From: Saccharopolyspora kobensis
GTDB lineage: Bacteria; Actinomycetota; Actinomycetes; Mycobacteriales; Pseudonocardiaceae
Assembly: GCF_900108315.1 (NCBI RefSeq)
Contig: NZ_FNVB01000003.1
Span: forward strand, 882,973-946,972
Reading direction: 5' to 3'
Length of the DNA stretch: 64,000 nucleotides
Shown here: in pieces, positions 1-7,209 of the stretch
Layout: each line of letters starts with the position of its first letter
How positions within the stretch are numbered: the stretch's first letter is position 1
Translations under genes and position numbers: made by a program
Notes under the pieces: generated by a model
Database searches by the model: none
Told to the model about the DNA's origin: nothing
The model's input: only the letters and a program-made list of their open reading frames with translations

Positions 1-765
1 AGACGTTCGGGAAGCCCGCGAACCAGCCGCTCGCGCCCATCAGCAGCGACTCCAGCACCACGTCGTCGGCACCGGCCACGACGCTGAGGCCCGGCGCCCG
101 CTCGCGGATCTCCAGCACGCGCCGCACATCACCGGAGAACTCCTTGATCGCGACGATGCCGTCGATCTGCGCGATCTCGCCCACCAGGTCGGGAGTGAGG
201 TCGACCTTGGTGTCGATGGGGTTGTTGTAGACCATGACCGGCAGGCCCGCCGCCGCGACCTGCTCGAAGTGGTGCAGGATCTCGCCGCGGTTCGCGCGGT
301 AGAGCGTCGGCGGCAGGCACAGCACGCCGTCCGCGCCGTCCTCGGCCGCCAGTTCCGCCCAGTACCGGGCTTCGTGCGCGCTGGGCGCGTGCACGCCGAC
401 CACGACCGCGGCCCGCTCCCCGACCGCTTCGATCGCGGTCCGGGCGACCTGGCGGCGCTCTTCCGGTGTCAGCGAGGAGTACTCGCCGAGCGAACCGTTC
501 GGGCCGACGCCGCTGCAGCCGTTGTCCACCACCCACCGGCAGTGCTCGGCGTAGCTGTCGTAGTCGACGCGCAGACCGGCCGGGGCCGACGGGGCCTCGG
601 CGAAGGGCAGCGCCGTCGCGACCACAACGCTGTCCCGCCACTCCGCGTTCTTCGGTGCCGGTTGCGTTCGGTGCCGATCTCGCGTTTTCGGGGTTTCTCG
701 TGGCTGGGTTGCGCCAGCTGTGGTGCGGTTGGGCAGGTCTGGGGTTGGCACGGGATCGTTCATCT
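1..765 (-). CDS. DapA-family lyase/deaminase, 3' end outside window (partial)
   Basis: Dihydrodipicolinate synthase/N-acetylneuraminate lyase superfamily, a TIM barrel that uses a Schiff-base lysine. Visible are GPNGSLGEYSSLT (substrate loop), VMVYNNP with the catalytic tyrosine, and IVAIKEFSGD with the Schiff-base lysine. The ATG at 765 has a strong GGAGGAG and overlaps the stop of the upstream FAD subunit as ATGA, so translation is coupled. The family normally begins at about EWRDSVVVATALPF. The roughly 40 residues before that are unusual and are encoded by a dispersed repeat also seen at 2445-2525. In the context of a three-subunit amine dehydrogenase, the best reading is pyrroline-4-hydroxy-2-carboxylate deaminase (LhpC type, hydroxyproline catabolism). 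Family is certain; substrate is inferred. Confidence 0.85.
650..735 (-). repeat. Dispersed repeat, copy 1 (inside N-terminus of DapA-like gene)
   Basis: On the minus strand this stretch shares blocks such as AACCGCACC, AACCCAGCCAC and CGAACG with 2445-2525, in the same order and orientation. A shorter relative lies at 20337-20372. Here it is read in frame as an N-terminal extension. Confidence 0.5.
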
Positions 766-2151
766 GCACTCCTCCGGGGTTCGGGCCAGGTCTGCTAGGC
801 GGATCGGGGTGGCGATCGGCCGCCGGGAGGTCGTGTCGCGGTCGGGCAGCGGTTCGCCGATCAGCTCCTCGGCGAGTTCGGTGGCGGTGCGGCCGCAGAT
901 CCGGCCCTGGCAGTGACCGAGGCCGACCCGGCACAGCAGCTTCAGCGACCGGGCGCTGCGCGCACCCCGCTGCCGCACCGCCGCTTCCAGCTCCCGGTAC
1001 GGGACCTCCTCGCACCGGCAGATCGTGGTGTCCGGGGTCAGCCAGCGCGACCAGCCGGAACCGATCGGGTGCGCCGCGGCCAGCGCGCGGGCGAACTCCC
1101 GTCCACTTCGGACCTCCCGGAGCGCTCGGCGCACCTGCGGCTCGACGTCGTCCCAGGTGGCGGCTCCGGCGTGCACGGCAGCGGCCGACCCGGCGACCAC
1201 TCCTTCCGCGGCGGCGAGATCCGCTCCGCCGATGCCGGTCAGCTCACCTGCGGCGAACACGCCCGGCGTCGACGTCCGCTGGGCCGCGTCGACCGCGACG
1301 AAGCCGTCGACGATCCGGCACCGGGCGGACAGCGCCAGTTCCAGCCGCGGGACGAATCCGTGCCCGACGCACAGCGCGTCGGTCTCGATCCGCCGCTCCG
1401 AACCGGCGATCACCTGCCAGTTGCGGTCCACGTCGGCCACCTCGACCTCGCGAACCCGGTCGTCGCCGTGTGCTGCGATTACCGCCGTGCGGATGCGGTT
1501 GGGCACTCGCCCCGCGAACCTGGCCGCGTATCCGGCCAGCTCGCCGAGCTTGTGGAACCGCGCGGCCCGGGCGTGGCGCAACCAGGCGAGCGGGTTGCCG
1601 GACTCCAGCACAGCGCGGACCTCGGCCCCGACGTCGAGCAGGGCTTCGGCCACCGGCAGCAGGAACGGTCCGGTCCCGGCCACCACGGCACGGCGGCCGA
1701 CCGCGATCCGCTGGCCCTTCGCCATCGCCTGCGCCGCGCCCGCGCTGTACACGCCGGGCAGATCCCAGCCGGGGAACGGCAGCACCCGGTCGTGCGCTCC
1801 GGTCGCGAGCACCAGTGCGTCGGCGCGCAGTGTCAGCGGAGTCCGTTGTGGCGCGTCCGCCGGTCCACTTTGGACGTGGATCTGGTCGCCCTCCAGCGCC
1901 CAGACCTGGCTGCGCGGCCGGTACCGGATGCGGGGCTGTGCCAGGATTTCGTCGCGGAGGGCGCGGAAAGTCCGCCGGCCGTGCCGGATCCGCCCAGGAC
2001 GCCGGGCCGCGAACTCGATCGGCAGCTGACGGTGGAACTGCCCGCCGAGCTGCTCGGCGCCGTCCAGCAGCACCACTTCGGCACCGGCGCGTGCGGCCTG
2101 CACCGCGGCGTTCATCCCGGCCGGTCCTCCGCCGACGACCACCACGCTCAC
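760..2151 (-). CDS. FAD-dependent amine/hydroxyproline dehydrogenase, alpha subunit with [2Fe-2S] BFD domain
   Basis: 463 residues, pyridine-nucleotide-disulfide-type oxidoreductase of the HcnB/LhpF/SoxA-alpha kind. The N-terminal dinucleotide fold shows VVVVGGGPAG (residues 3-12), and a second fold carries VVAGTGPFLLP. The C-terminal tail has cysteines at about 378, 380, 407, 414 and 419 (CRC, then CRVGLGHCQGRIC), fitting a BFD-like iron-sulfur domain. Such subunits pass electrons from the beta-subunit flavin. It overlaps the small ferredoxin-like gene upstream by 4 bases and the DapA-like gene downstream by ATGA, so the set is one transcript. D-hydroxyproline is the likely substrate of the complex from context; related complexes oxidise opines, proline or sarcosine. 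Confidence 0.85.
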   Translation of the reverse strand: MSVVVVGGGPAGMNAAVQAARAGAEVVLLDGAEQLGGQFHRQLPIEFAARRPGRIRHGRRTFRALRDEILAQPRIRYRPRSQVWALEGDQIHVQSGPADAPQRTPLTLRADALVLATGAHDRVLPFPGWDLPGVYSAGAAQAMAKGQRIAVGRRAVVAGTGPFLLPVAEALLDVGAEVRAVLESGNPLAWLRHARAARFHKLGELAGYAARFAGRVPNRIRTAVIAAHGDDRVREVEVADVDRNWQVIAGSERRIETDALCVGHGFVPRLELALSARCRIVDGFVAVDAAQRTSTPGVFAAGELTGIGGADLAAAEGVVAGSAAAVHAGAATWDDVEPQVRRALREVRSGREFARALAAAHPIGSGWSRWLTPDTTICRCEEVPYRELEAAVRQRGARSARSLKLLCRVGLGHCQGRICGRTATELAEELIGEPLPDRDTTSRRPIATPIRLADLARTPEECR

Positions 2152-2384
2152 GAATCGCCTCCCAGTTCGGCCCCGTGCTGAGTCCGGATGACATCACCAG
2201 GCGCCACGGCCCGTTGGCACGCGCGGACGTCGGGCAACTGGTTCACCACCAGCAGGCAGTCGAAGCAGACACCGATACCGCAGAACAGGCCGCGCGGCTT
2301 CCCGCGCCGCCGCGTGCTGCGCCACGAGGTGCGGCCGATCGTCATCAGGACCGCCGCCACCGTCTGACCGGGTTTCGCGATCAC
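2148..2384 (-). CDS. Small (2Fe-2S)-binding subunit of the amine dehydrogenase
   Basis: 78 residues from a GTG at 2384. Cysteines 35, 40, 43 and 56 (C-x4-C-x2-C ... C) are the classic [2Fe-2S] ferredoxin pattern of HcnA/SoxA-gamma subunits. Reading upstream in frame gives TEFAVEVDGTRV directly before this start, which looks like the lost first beta strand of the family. No ATG, GTG, TTG or CTG exists in that frame between 2384 and the TAA just after the beta-subunit gene. A GGAGAGG Shine-Dalgarno-like stretch (2422-2428) lies where the original start would be served. The gene may therefore be truncated at its 5' end or use a poor start. Confidence 0.75.
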   Translation of the reverse strand: MIAKPGQTVAAVLMTIGRTSWRSTRRRGKPRGLFCGIGVCFDCLLVVNQLPDVRACQRAVAPGDVIRTQHGAELGGDS

Positions 2385-2444
2385 CCGCGTCCCGTCGACT
2401 TCGACGGCGAACTCAGTCCCGCCTCTCCGCGAATCGCAGTGGTG

Positions 2445-2525
2445 GTCGCGCTCGGGGGTGTTCGTTCGGTTTCGCGGTTCCTTGTGGCTGGGTTACATCA
2501 CGGCCCCCTGGGGTGCGGTTGAGAA
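2445..2525 (-). repeat. Dispersed repeat, copy 2 (between beta and gamma subunit genes)
   Basis: Minus-strand sequence contains CTCAACCGCACC, AACCCAGCCAC and CGAACG blocks matching copy 1 at 650-735. It spans the end of the beta-subunit gene and the expected 5' end of the ferredoxin-like gene, whose start codon is missing. Confidence 0.5.
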
Positions 2526-3706
2526 GAGCTGGGCGATTCCTCCAGCAGGGCGGGGCGGTCGGCCCGGAACGGCGCCGGGTCGACCTGCGGGGCTCGGCCG
2601 GTCAGCAGGTCCGCGAGCAGTCGGCCGGTGGCCGCGGCCAGACCGACGCCCGCACCCTCGTGGCCGGTCGCGTGCCACAGCCCCGGCACGCGCGGGTCCT
2701 CGCCGATCACCGGGAGGTGATCCGGGGCGTAGGGGCGGAACCCGCCGTAGGCGCGCATCACCGGCACCCGGCCGAGAACCGGGAACAGCGCGGCGGCCTT
2801 GCGGGCTATCTCGCGCAGGACGCGGGTCCGGATGGTGTCGTCGAAGCCGATGCGCTCGCGGCTGGAGCCGATCAGCACGGTGCCTGCCCGCGTGCTCTCC
2901 ACGACCGTGGAAGTCTGCAGGTCGGCCTCGCCGCTCTCCACCGCGCCGACGTAGTCCGCGTCGTAGACCTTGTGCCGCACGGTGCCCGCCGGAACCGGCG
3001 CCGTCACCAGGACCACGCCGCGGCGCGGGTGGATCGCGATCGGTGCTCCGCAAGCCCTGGAGAACTCCGCCGACCACGGGCCGCACGCGTTCACCACCGC
3101 GCCGCAGTGGAGGACTCCGCGATCGGTGCGCACGCCGGTCACCCTGCCGCCGGCTCCGCGCGTCACGCCGGAAGCGGTCGCCTTCCGCACCGCTCCACCG
3201 CGCTTCCGCACGGCAGCCAGCAGCGCGGACGCCGCCAGCACCGGCTGGACCTGCGCATCCTGCGGGTAGTGCACGGCGAGCGCGGTTTCGCGCGTCAGGT
3301 GCGGTTCGAGCTGGAAGGCCTCGTCCGGAGTCAGGATCCGCGCATCGACACCGGCCGCACGCTGCTCCGCCGCGAAGGCCTCCAGCGCGACAGAATCGTC
3401 CACTGTGGTCGCCGCGACGACACCGCCCTTGGCGTCCCACTCGAAATCAGCTGCGCCACCGAGTTCTTCGCGCAGCGCGTCCACCAGTTCCGGCCAGCGC
3501 TCCCGGCTCGCCAGCGCCAGCCGCAGCTCCGCGCCCGGCGGCTTGTCCGAGACCAGCACGTTGCCCTCGCCCGCCGCCGAGGTGCCCGCTGCGGGCGCGT
3601 GCCGGTCGAGCACCTGGACGACCAGCCCGGCGGAGCTCAACGCCTCCGCGCAGGCGGCGCCGACGATGCCGGCTCCGACCACCGCGATGTCCGGGAACTG
3701 AGCCAT
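2498..3706 (-). CDS. FAD-dependent oxidoreductase (DadA/glycine-oxidase fold), beta subunit
   Basis: 402 residues of the DAO family, with the dinucleotide-binding motif IAVVGAGIVGAAC near the N-terminus and GLWHATGHEGAGVGLA near the C-terminus, typical of HcnC/LhpB/SoxB-type catalytic subunits. This subunit would oxidise the amino-acid C-N bond. The start is the ATG at 3706 (MAQFPDIAVVG). Longer in-frame readings run into the palindromic repeat at 3788-3833 and are unlikely. It is first in the run beta, gamma, alpha, DapA-like, all minus strand. Its last codons lie in a dispersed repeat, so the extreme C-terminus (PHPRGP) may not be native. Confidence 0.85.
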   Translation of the reverse strand: MAQFPDIAVVGAGIVGAACAEALSSAGLVVQVLDRHAPAAGTSAAGEGNVLVSDKPPGAELRLALASRERWPELVDALREELGGAADFEWDAKGGVVAATTVDDSVALEAFAAEQRAAGVDARILTPDEAFQLEPHLTRETALAVHYPQDAQVQPVLAASALLAAVRKRGGAVRKATASGVTRGAGGRVTGVRTDRGVLHCGAVVNACGPWSAEFSRACGAPIAIHPRRGVVLVTAPVPAGTVRHKVYDADYVGAVESGEADLQTSTVVESTRAGTVLIGSSRERIGFDDTIRTRVLREIARKAAALFPVLGRVPVMRAYGGFRPYAPDHLPVIGEDPRVPGLWHATGHEGAGVGLAAATGRLLADLLTGRAPQVDPAPFRADRPALLEESPSSSQPHPRGP

Positions 3707-3787
3707 GCCCACCACCAAGTGTTCACTAAAATGAACACTCCCGACGCTAAGCCCCACCACGTACCCGGTCAACCCCCAACCCGGGGA

Positions 3788-3833
3788 CGCAATTTCAATG
3801 GAAATCTCACGTGAGATTTCCATTGAAATTGCG
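3788..3833. repeat. 46-bp perfect palindrome of the TTTCAAT...ATTGAAA family
   Basis: The two 23-base arms match perfectly around the centre at 3810/3811. Arms begin GCAATTTCAATGGAAATCTC. Relatives occur at 12591-12638 and 12686-12733, all between genes. Confidence 0.9.
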
Positions 3834-3850
3834 GAGTTCCGGACACGCAC

Positions 3851-3876
3851 CGGCGTGTCGTTCACCCGACACGCCG
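3851..3876 (-). terminator. Hairpin, probable terminator of the cupin regulator
   Basis: CGGCGTGTCG and CGACACGCCG form a perfect 10-bp stem with a 6-base loop just after the regulator gene on the minus strand. There is no T-tract, as is common in high-GC Actinobacteria. The CCCGACACGCCG arm recurs at 12657-12668. Confidence 0.6.
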
Positions 3877-3887
3877 GGCCCTCGACC

Positions 3888-3924
3888 GCCTAGGCGAGGG
3901 ACGGGCGCCTAGGCGAGGGACGGG
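3888..3924. repeat. 19-bp tandem duplication over the regulator stop codon
   Basis: GCCTAGGCGAGGGACGGG occurs at 3888-3905 and again at 3907-3924. The right copy holds the last codons and TAG stop of the cupin regulator; the left copy duplicates them outside the gene. Confidence 0.85.
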
Positions 3925-4502
3925 TGGTGGCGGAGCACCGGGCTCTCCGCCTCGCTCGGGTACTCCAGGAGCAGCACCGAGGTCACCGGCCCGCCCACCG
4001 TCTCGTAGGTGTGCGGCCCCTGCGCCGGGAAGCAGACGTAATCACCAGGTCCCAGCTCGTACGGCGCGTCCGCCGGCCCCACCCGCAGCGTTCCCTCGGT
4101 GACCACCACGTGCTCACGGCCCGGGTGCCCGTGCGAGTGCTGGACCTCGCCCGGCCGCACCCGCTGGTCGTAGACCTCCAGCACCGCCGAGGTCAGGTCG
4201 AGGCGGCGCAGCATGCGCAGGTCGACGGCGTTGCTGCTGAGCACCTCCAGCCCGGCCGAGCGCACCAGCACCACGTCGGGCTCGGTCCGCTCGGTCAGCA
4301 GCGTCGACACCGGCACCTGCAGAGCGTTCGACAAACTGAACACCGTTTGGATCGTCGGGTTGCCGACCCCGGACTCCAGCTGGGACAGCGTGCCCTTGGC
4401 GATCCCGGAGCGCCGCGCCACCTCGGACAGCGACAGCCCCTGATCGGCCCGCAGCGCGCGCAGATTCGCCGCCAGCACCCCCACGGCCTCCAGCTGCGCC
4501 AT
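3909..4502 (-). CDS. XRE-family transcriptional regulator with C-terminal cupin domain
   Basis: 197 residues. The N-terminal third is a lambda-Cro-type helix-turn-helix (LSLSEVARRSGIAKGTLSQLE), and the C-terminal half is a cupin (HSHGHPGREHVVV, later GDYVCFPAQGPHTYE) expected to bind a small effector. The ATG at 4502 is chosen because GGGAGGTG sits 5-6 bases upstream; a longer frame to 4571 lacks support. It lies upstream of, and on the same strand as, the amine dehydrogenase genes but is separated from them by the palindrome and hairpin. It is also divergent from the alditol-oxidase/EutH pair. It is a candidate regulator of either set; regulators of this type often sit beside amine and amino-acid catabolic genes. 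Confidence 0.88.
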   Translation of the reverse strand: MAQLEAVGVLAANLRALRADQGLSLSEVARRSGIAKGTLSQLESGVGNPTIQTVFSLSNALQVPVSTLLTERTEPDVVLVRSAGLEVLSSNAVDLRMLRRLDLTSAVLEVYDQRVRPGEVQHSHGHPGREHVVVTEGTLRVGPADAPYELGPGDYVCFPAQGPHTYETVGGPVTSVLLLEYPSEAESPVLRHHPSLA

Positions 4503-4659
4503 CCGGCACCTCCCGACGAACGAACCCACCGGGCAGACTATCCACCGCACCCGATCGGCGTGCCACATCACCCGTCCTACCCTTTCGCCGCGCGCAGACC
4601 TGCGGAAACGTGTGCCAGGACCGACGAAACCCGCGCGCGAAGGTCACCGGAGGCGCCGC

Positions 4660-5910
4660 ATGAGCCCGACCGACCTGCCGACCACCGACCGGATCTGGAC
4701 CAACTGGGCGGGCAACCAGACCTGCACCGCCGCGGTGTTCGCGCAACCCCGCGACGAGGACGAGGTGATCGCGGCGGTCCGGCACGCGATCGGCCGCGGG
4801 CTCAACGTCCGGGTCGCAGGCGCCGGGCACTCGTTCACCCCGGTGGTGACCACCGGCGGGATGCTGCTCGACCTGACCCGCCTGACCGGCATCACCGCCA
4901 CCGACCCGGACCGGCTGCGGGCATCGGCGCTGGCAGGCACCACCGTCGGCGACTTCGGCCCGCCGCTGTGGGAGGCCGGGCTGTCGCTGACCAACCAGGG
5001 CGACATCGACAAGCAGGTGATCGCCGGTGCCATCGCCACCGGCACGCACGGCTCCGGCATCGACCTGCCGAGCTTCTCCGCGGCGCTGCGCCGCGTCCGG
5101 CTGGTCGACGGCAGCGGCGAGGTCGTGGAGATTGACGAGTCCGATCCGCGGCGGCTGCGGGCCGCGCAGGTGTCGATCGGCGCGCTGGGCGTGGTGCTGG
5201 AGGTCGAGCTCGCCGTCTCCCCCGCCTACCACCTCACCGAGGAGATCAGCTACCGGCCGTGGCAGGAGATCGCCGAGGCCTGGGACGAGCTGATCGTGCG
5301 GCACCGGCACTTCTCCTTCTTCTGGTGCCCCGTCGACGAGTCCGTCGACCTCTACCAGCTGCCCGCGCCCCCGGACCAGCCGATGGCCGACCACTGCTAC
5401 GTCAAGATCTACGACGAGGTCGAGGTCACCGAGCCGGACGGCATCGTCTCCACCACGGGACACCGGGTCGACCGCGCCTACCGCATCTACCCGGGCGGCT
5501 ACGACACGCCGTTCCACGAGATGGAGTACATGGTCCCCGCCGAGCACGGGTTCACCGCGGTGAGCGCGATCCGCGAGCTCATGCGCACCGAGCACCCCGA
5601 CCAGCGCTACCCGATCGAAGTGCGGTGGACCGCCGCGGACGAGGCCTACCTGTCGCCGAACCACCGGCGGGCGACCACCGTCATCTCCGTCTCCGGCGCA
5701 CCCGGCACCGACTACTGGCCGTTCCTGCGCGCCGTCGACGAGCGGTTGCGGGAGTTCCGGGCGCGGCCGCACTGGGGCAAGCTCCACTTCATGACGCGGG
5801 AGCGGATGACCGAGCTGTTCGACGAGTTCGGCACCTTCCTCGACGTGCGGCGGGAACTCGACCCCGACGGCACGTTCCTCAACGACCACCTCCGCCCGCT
5901 GCTCGGCTGA
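4660..5910 (+). CDS. FAD-linked oxidase, D-arabinono-1,4-lactone/L-gulonolactone/alditol oxidase family
   Basis: 416 residues. The N-terminal PCMH FAD domain has RVAGAGHSFTP, whose histidine corresponds to the covalent flavin site in this family, followed by GAIATGTHGSG. The C-terminal substrate domain ends HWGKLHFM and FNDHLRPLL-like family motifs (here FLNDHLRPLLG). Substrates of relatives are sugar lactones, xylitol, glycerol and other polyols; oxygen is the usual electron acceptor, giving peroxide. The ATG at 4660 has GGAGG 6 bases upstream and gives the family start (DRIWTNWAGN). A carrier gene of the EutH family begins 15 bases downstream, so the two probably share a transcript. Confidence 0.88.
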   Translation: MSPTDLPTTDRIWTNWAGNQTCTAAVFAQPRDEDEVIAAVRHAIGRGLNVRVAGAGHSFTPVVTTGGMLLDLTRLTGITATDPDRLRASALAGTTVGDFGPPLWEAGLSLTNQGDIDKQVIAGAIATGTHGSGIDLPSFSAALRRVRLVDGSGEVVEIDESDPRRLRAAQVSIGALGVVLEVELAVSPAYHLTEEISYRPWQEIAEAWDELIVRHRHFSFFWCPVDESVDLYQLPAPPDQPMADHCYVKIYDEVEVTEPDGIVSTTGHRVDRAYRIYPGGYDTPFHEMEYMVPAEHGFTAVSAIRELMRTEHPDQRYPIEVRWTAADEAYLSPNHRRATTVISVSGAPGTDYWPFLRAVDERLREFRARPHWGKLHFMTRERMTELFDEFGTFLDVRRELDPDGTFLNDHLRPLLG

Positions 5911-5925
5911 GCCGGGGCACCCGCG

Positions 5926-7110
5926 ATGGAGCTCGTCGGGAACTCGATCATCTACCTGATGATGGGATTCGTCCTCGTCGGCGCGGTGGCCTCGATCCGC
6001 GACGCGGAGACCGGCCTGGGCCGCGAGTTCGTCGAGGGCCTGCGCTCGATCGGGCAGATCTTCCTCCCGGTGGCCGGCATCATGGCCGCGATCCCCTACC
6101 AGTCGGCCTTCGTCGAGCGCACCGCCGGGCCGCTGTTCGGCGCGATCGGCGCGGACCCGGCGATCGCCGCGACGAGCCTCATCGCGGTGGACATGGGCGG
6201 CTACCAGCTGGCGCAGGCCACCGCGCAGTCGACCGGCGGCTGGATCATGGCCTCGGTGGTCGGCTACCTGGCCGGTGCGACGATCATCTTCACCGTGCCG
6301 GTGGGACTGGCCGTCCTGGACCGCGCCGACCACCGGTTCCTGGCGCTGGGCGTGATGTCGGGCGTGCTCGCCATCCCGGTCGGCGCCCTGGTCACCACGA
6401 CGATCCTGCTGGTCAGCGGGACGACGGTGCGCGGCGAGGTCTCCGCCGACGCGCCGTCGGACGCGCCGCTGTCCGGTTTGGACACTTCGGCGGTGCTGCT
6501 GAACCTGGTGCCGCTGATCGCGTTCGTGGTGGTGCTGGCGGTGGCGCTGCGGCTGTGGCCGACCGCGATGATCCGGCTGTTCATGTGGTTCGGGCGGTTC
6601 CTGGACGCCGCGCTCAAGATCGTGCTCGCGGTGTCGATCGTCGAGCACTTCACCGGCGTCTTCAGCGCGCTGCTGGGCGGCTGGGGCTTCGACCCGGTCA
6701 TCGCCGACGCCGAGGACCAGTACCGGGCGCTGGAGGTGGCGGGCAACATCGGGATCATGCTGGCGGGCGCGTTCCCGATGGTCTACGTGCTGCGCAAGGG
6801 GCTGCCCCGGCCGCTGGGCGCTCTGGGGCGCCGCATCGGGATGAGCCCCGAGGGCACCGCGGGCCTGCTCGCGGCGTCGGCGAACGTGCTGGCGCTGTTC
6901 CGGCTCGTGCAGCACATGCCGGCGAAGGACAAGGTGCTGTGCATCGCCTACGCAGTGTGCGCGGCGTTCCTGGTGGGCGATCACCTGGCGTTCACCGCCA
7001 ACTTCCAGCCGAACCTCATCCTGCCGCTGCTGGCGGGCAAGCTCGCCGGCGGTGTGCTGGCGATCCTCCTGGCGCACCTGATCGCGCTGCGCTCGGTGCG
7101 GGACGCGTGA
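5926..7110 (+). CDS. eutH: EutH-family ethanolamine transporter-like membrane protein
   Basis: 394 residues, about ten or more hydrophobic segments. Family motifs include DMGGYQLAQ (position about 89), AGAFPMVYVLRKG and FLVGDHLAFTA, all matching the EutH ethanolamine-utilisation carrier. In enterobacteria EutH helps ethanolamine enter at low concentration. Here there is no EutBC lyase, no microcompartment gene and no eut regulator in view; the partner is an alditol-type oxidase 15 bases upstream. The substrate may therefore be ethanolamine or a related amino-alcohol/polyol. The gene ends at a strong hairpin. Confidence 0.85.
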   Translation: MELVGNSIIYLMMGFVLVGAVASIRDAETGLGREFVEGLRSIGQIFLPVAGIMAAIPYQSAFVERTAGPLFGAIGADPAIAATSLIAVDMGGYQLAQATAQSTGGWIMASVVGYLAGATIIFTVPVGLAVLDRADHRFLALGVMSGVLAIPVGALVTTTILLVSGTTVRGEVSADAPSDAPLSGLDTSAVLLNLVPLIAFVVVLAVALRLWPTAMIRLFMWFGRFLDAALKIVLAVSIVEHFTGVFSALLGGWGFDPVIADAEDQYRALEVAGNIGIMLAGAFPMVYVLRKGLPRPLGALGRRIGMSPEGTAGLLAASANVLALFRLVQHMPAKDKVLCIAYAVCAAFLVGDHLAFTANFQPNLILPLLAGKLAGGVLAILLAHLIALRSVRDA

Positions 7111-7144
7111 GGCGGGCGGTCCCGGCTGGGACGGCCCGCCTCAC
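7107..7144 (+). terminator. Hairpin terminator after eutH-like gene
   Basis: GTGAGGCGGGC and GCCCGCCTCAC pair, extended by GGTCCC/GGGAC, overlapping the TGA of the carrier gene. It probably serves both this gene and the convergent aminopeptidase. Confidence 0.7.
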
Positions 7145-7209
7145 GGACACCGCGTCACGACTGGGGTTCCGCCACCCGCACCGCCACGCGGAACGAGGCC
7201 GGAAAACCC

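Noticed and set aside
4114..7077. 987-codon minus-strand open frame
   Set aside because: It is antisense to the alditol-oxidase and EutH genes, is low in recognisable motifs, and exists only because GC-rich codon bias keeps the opposite frame open.
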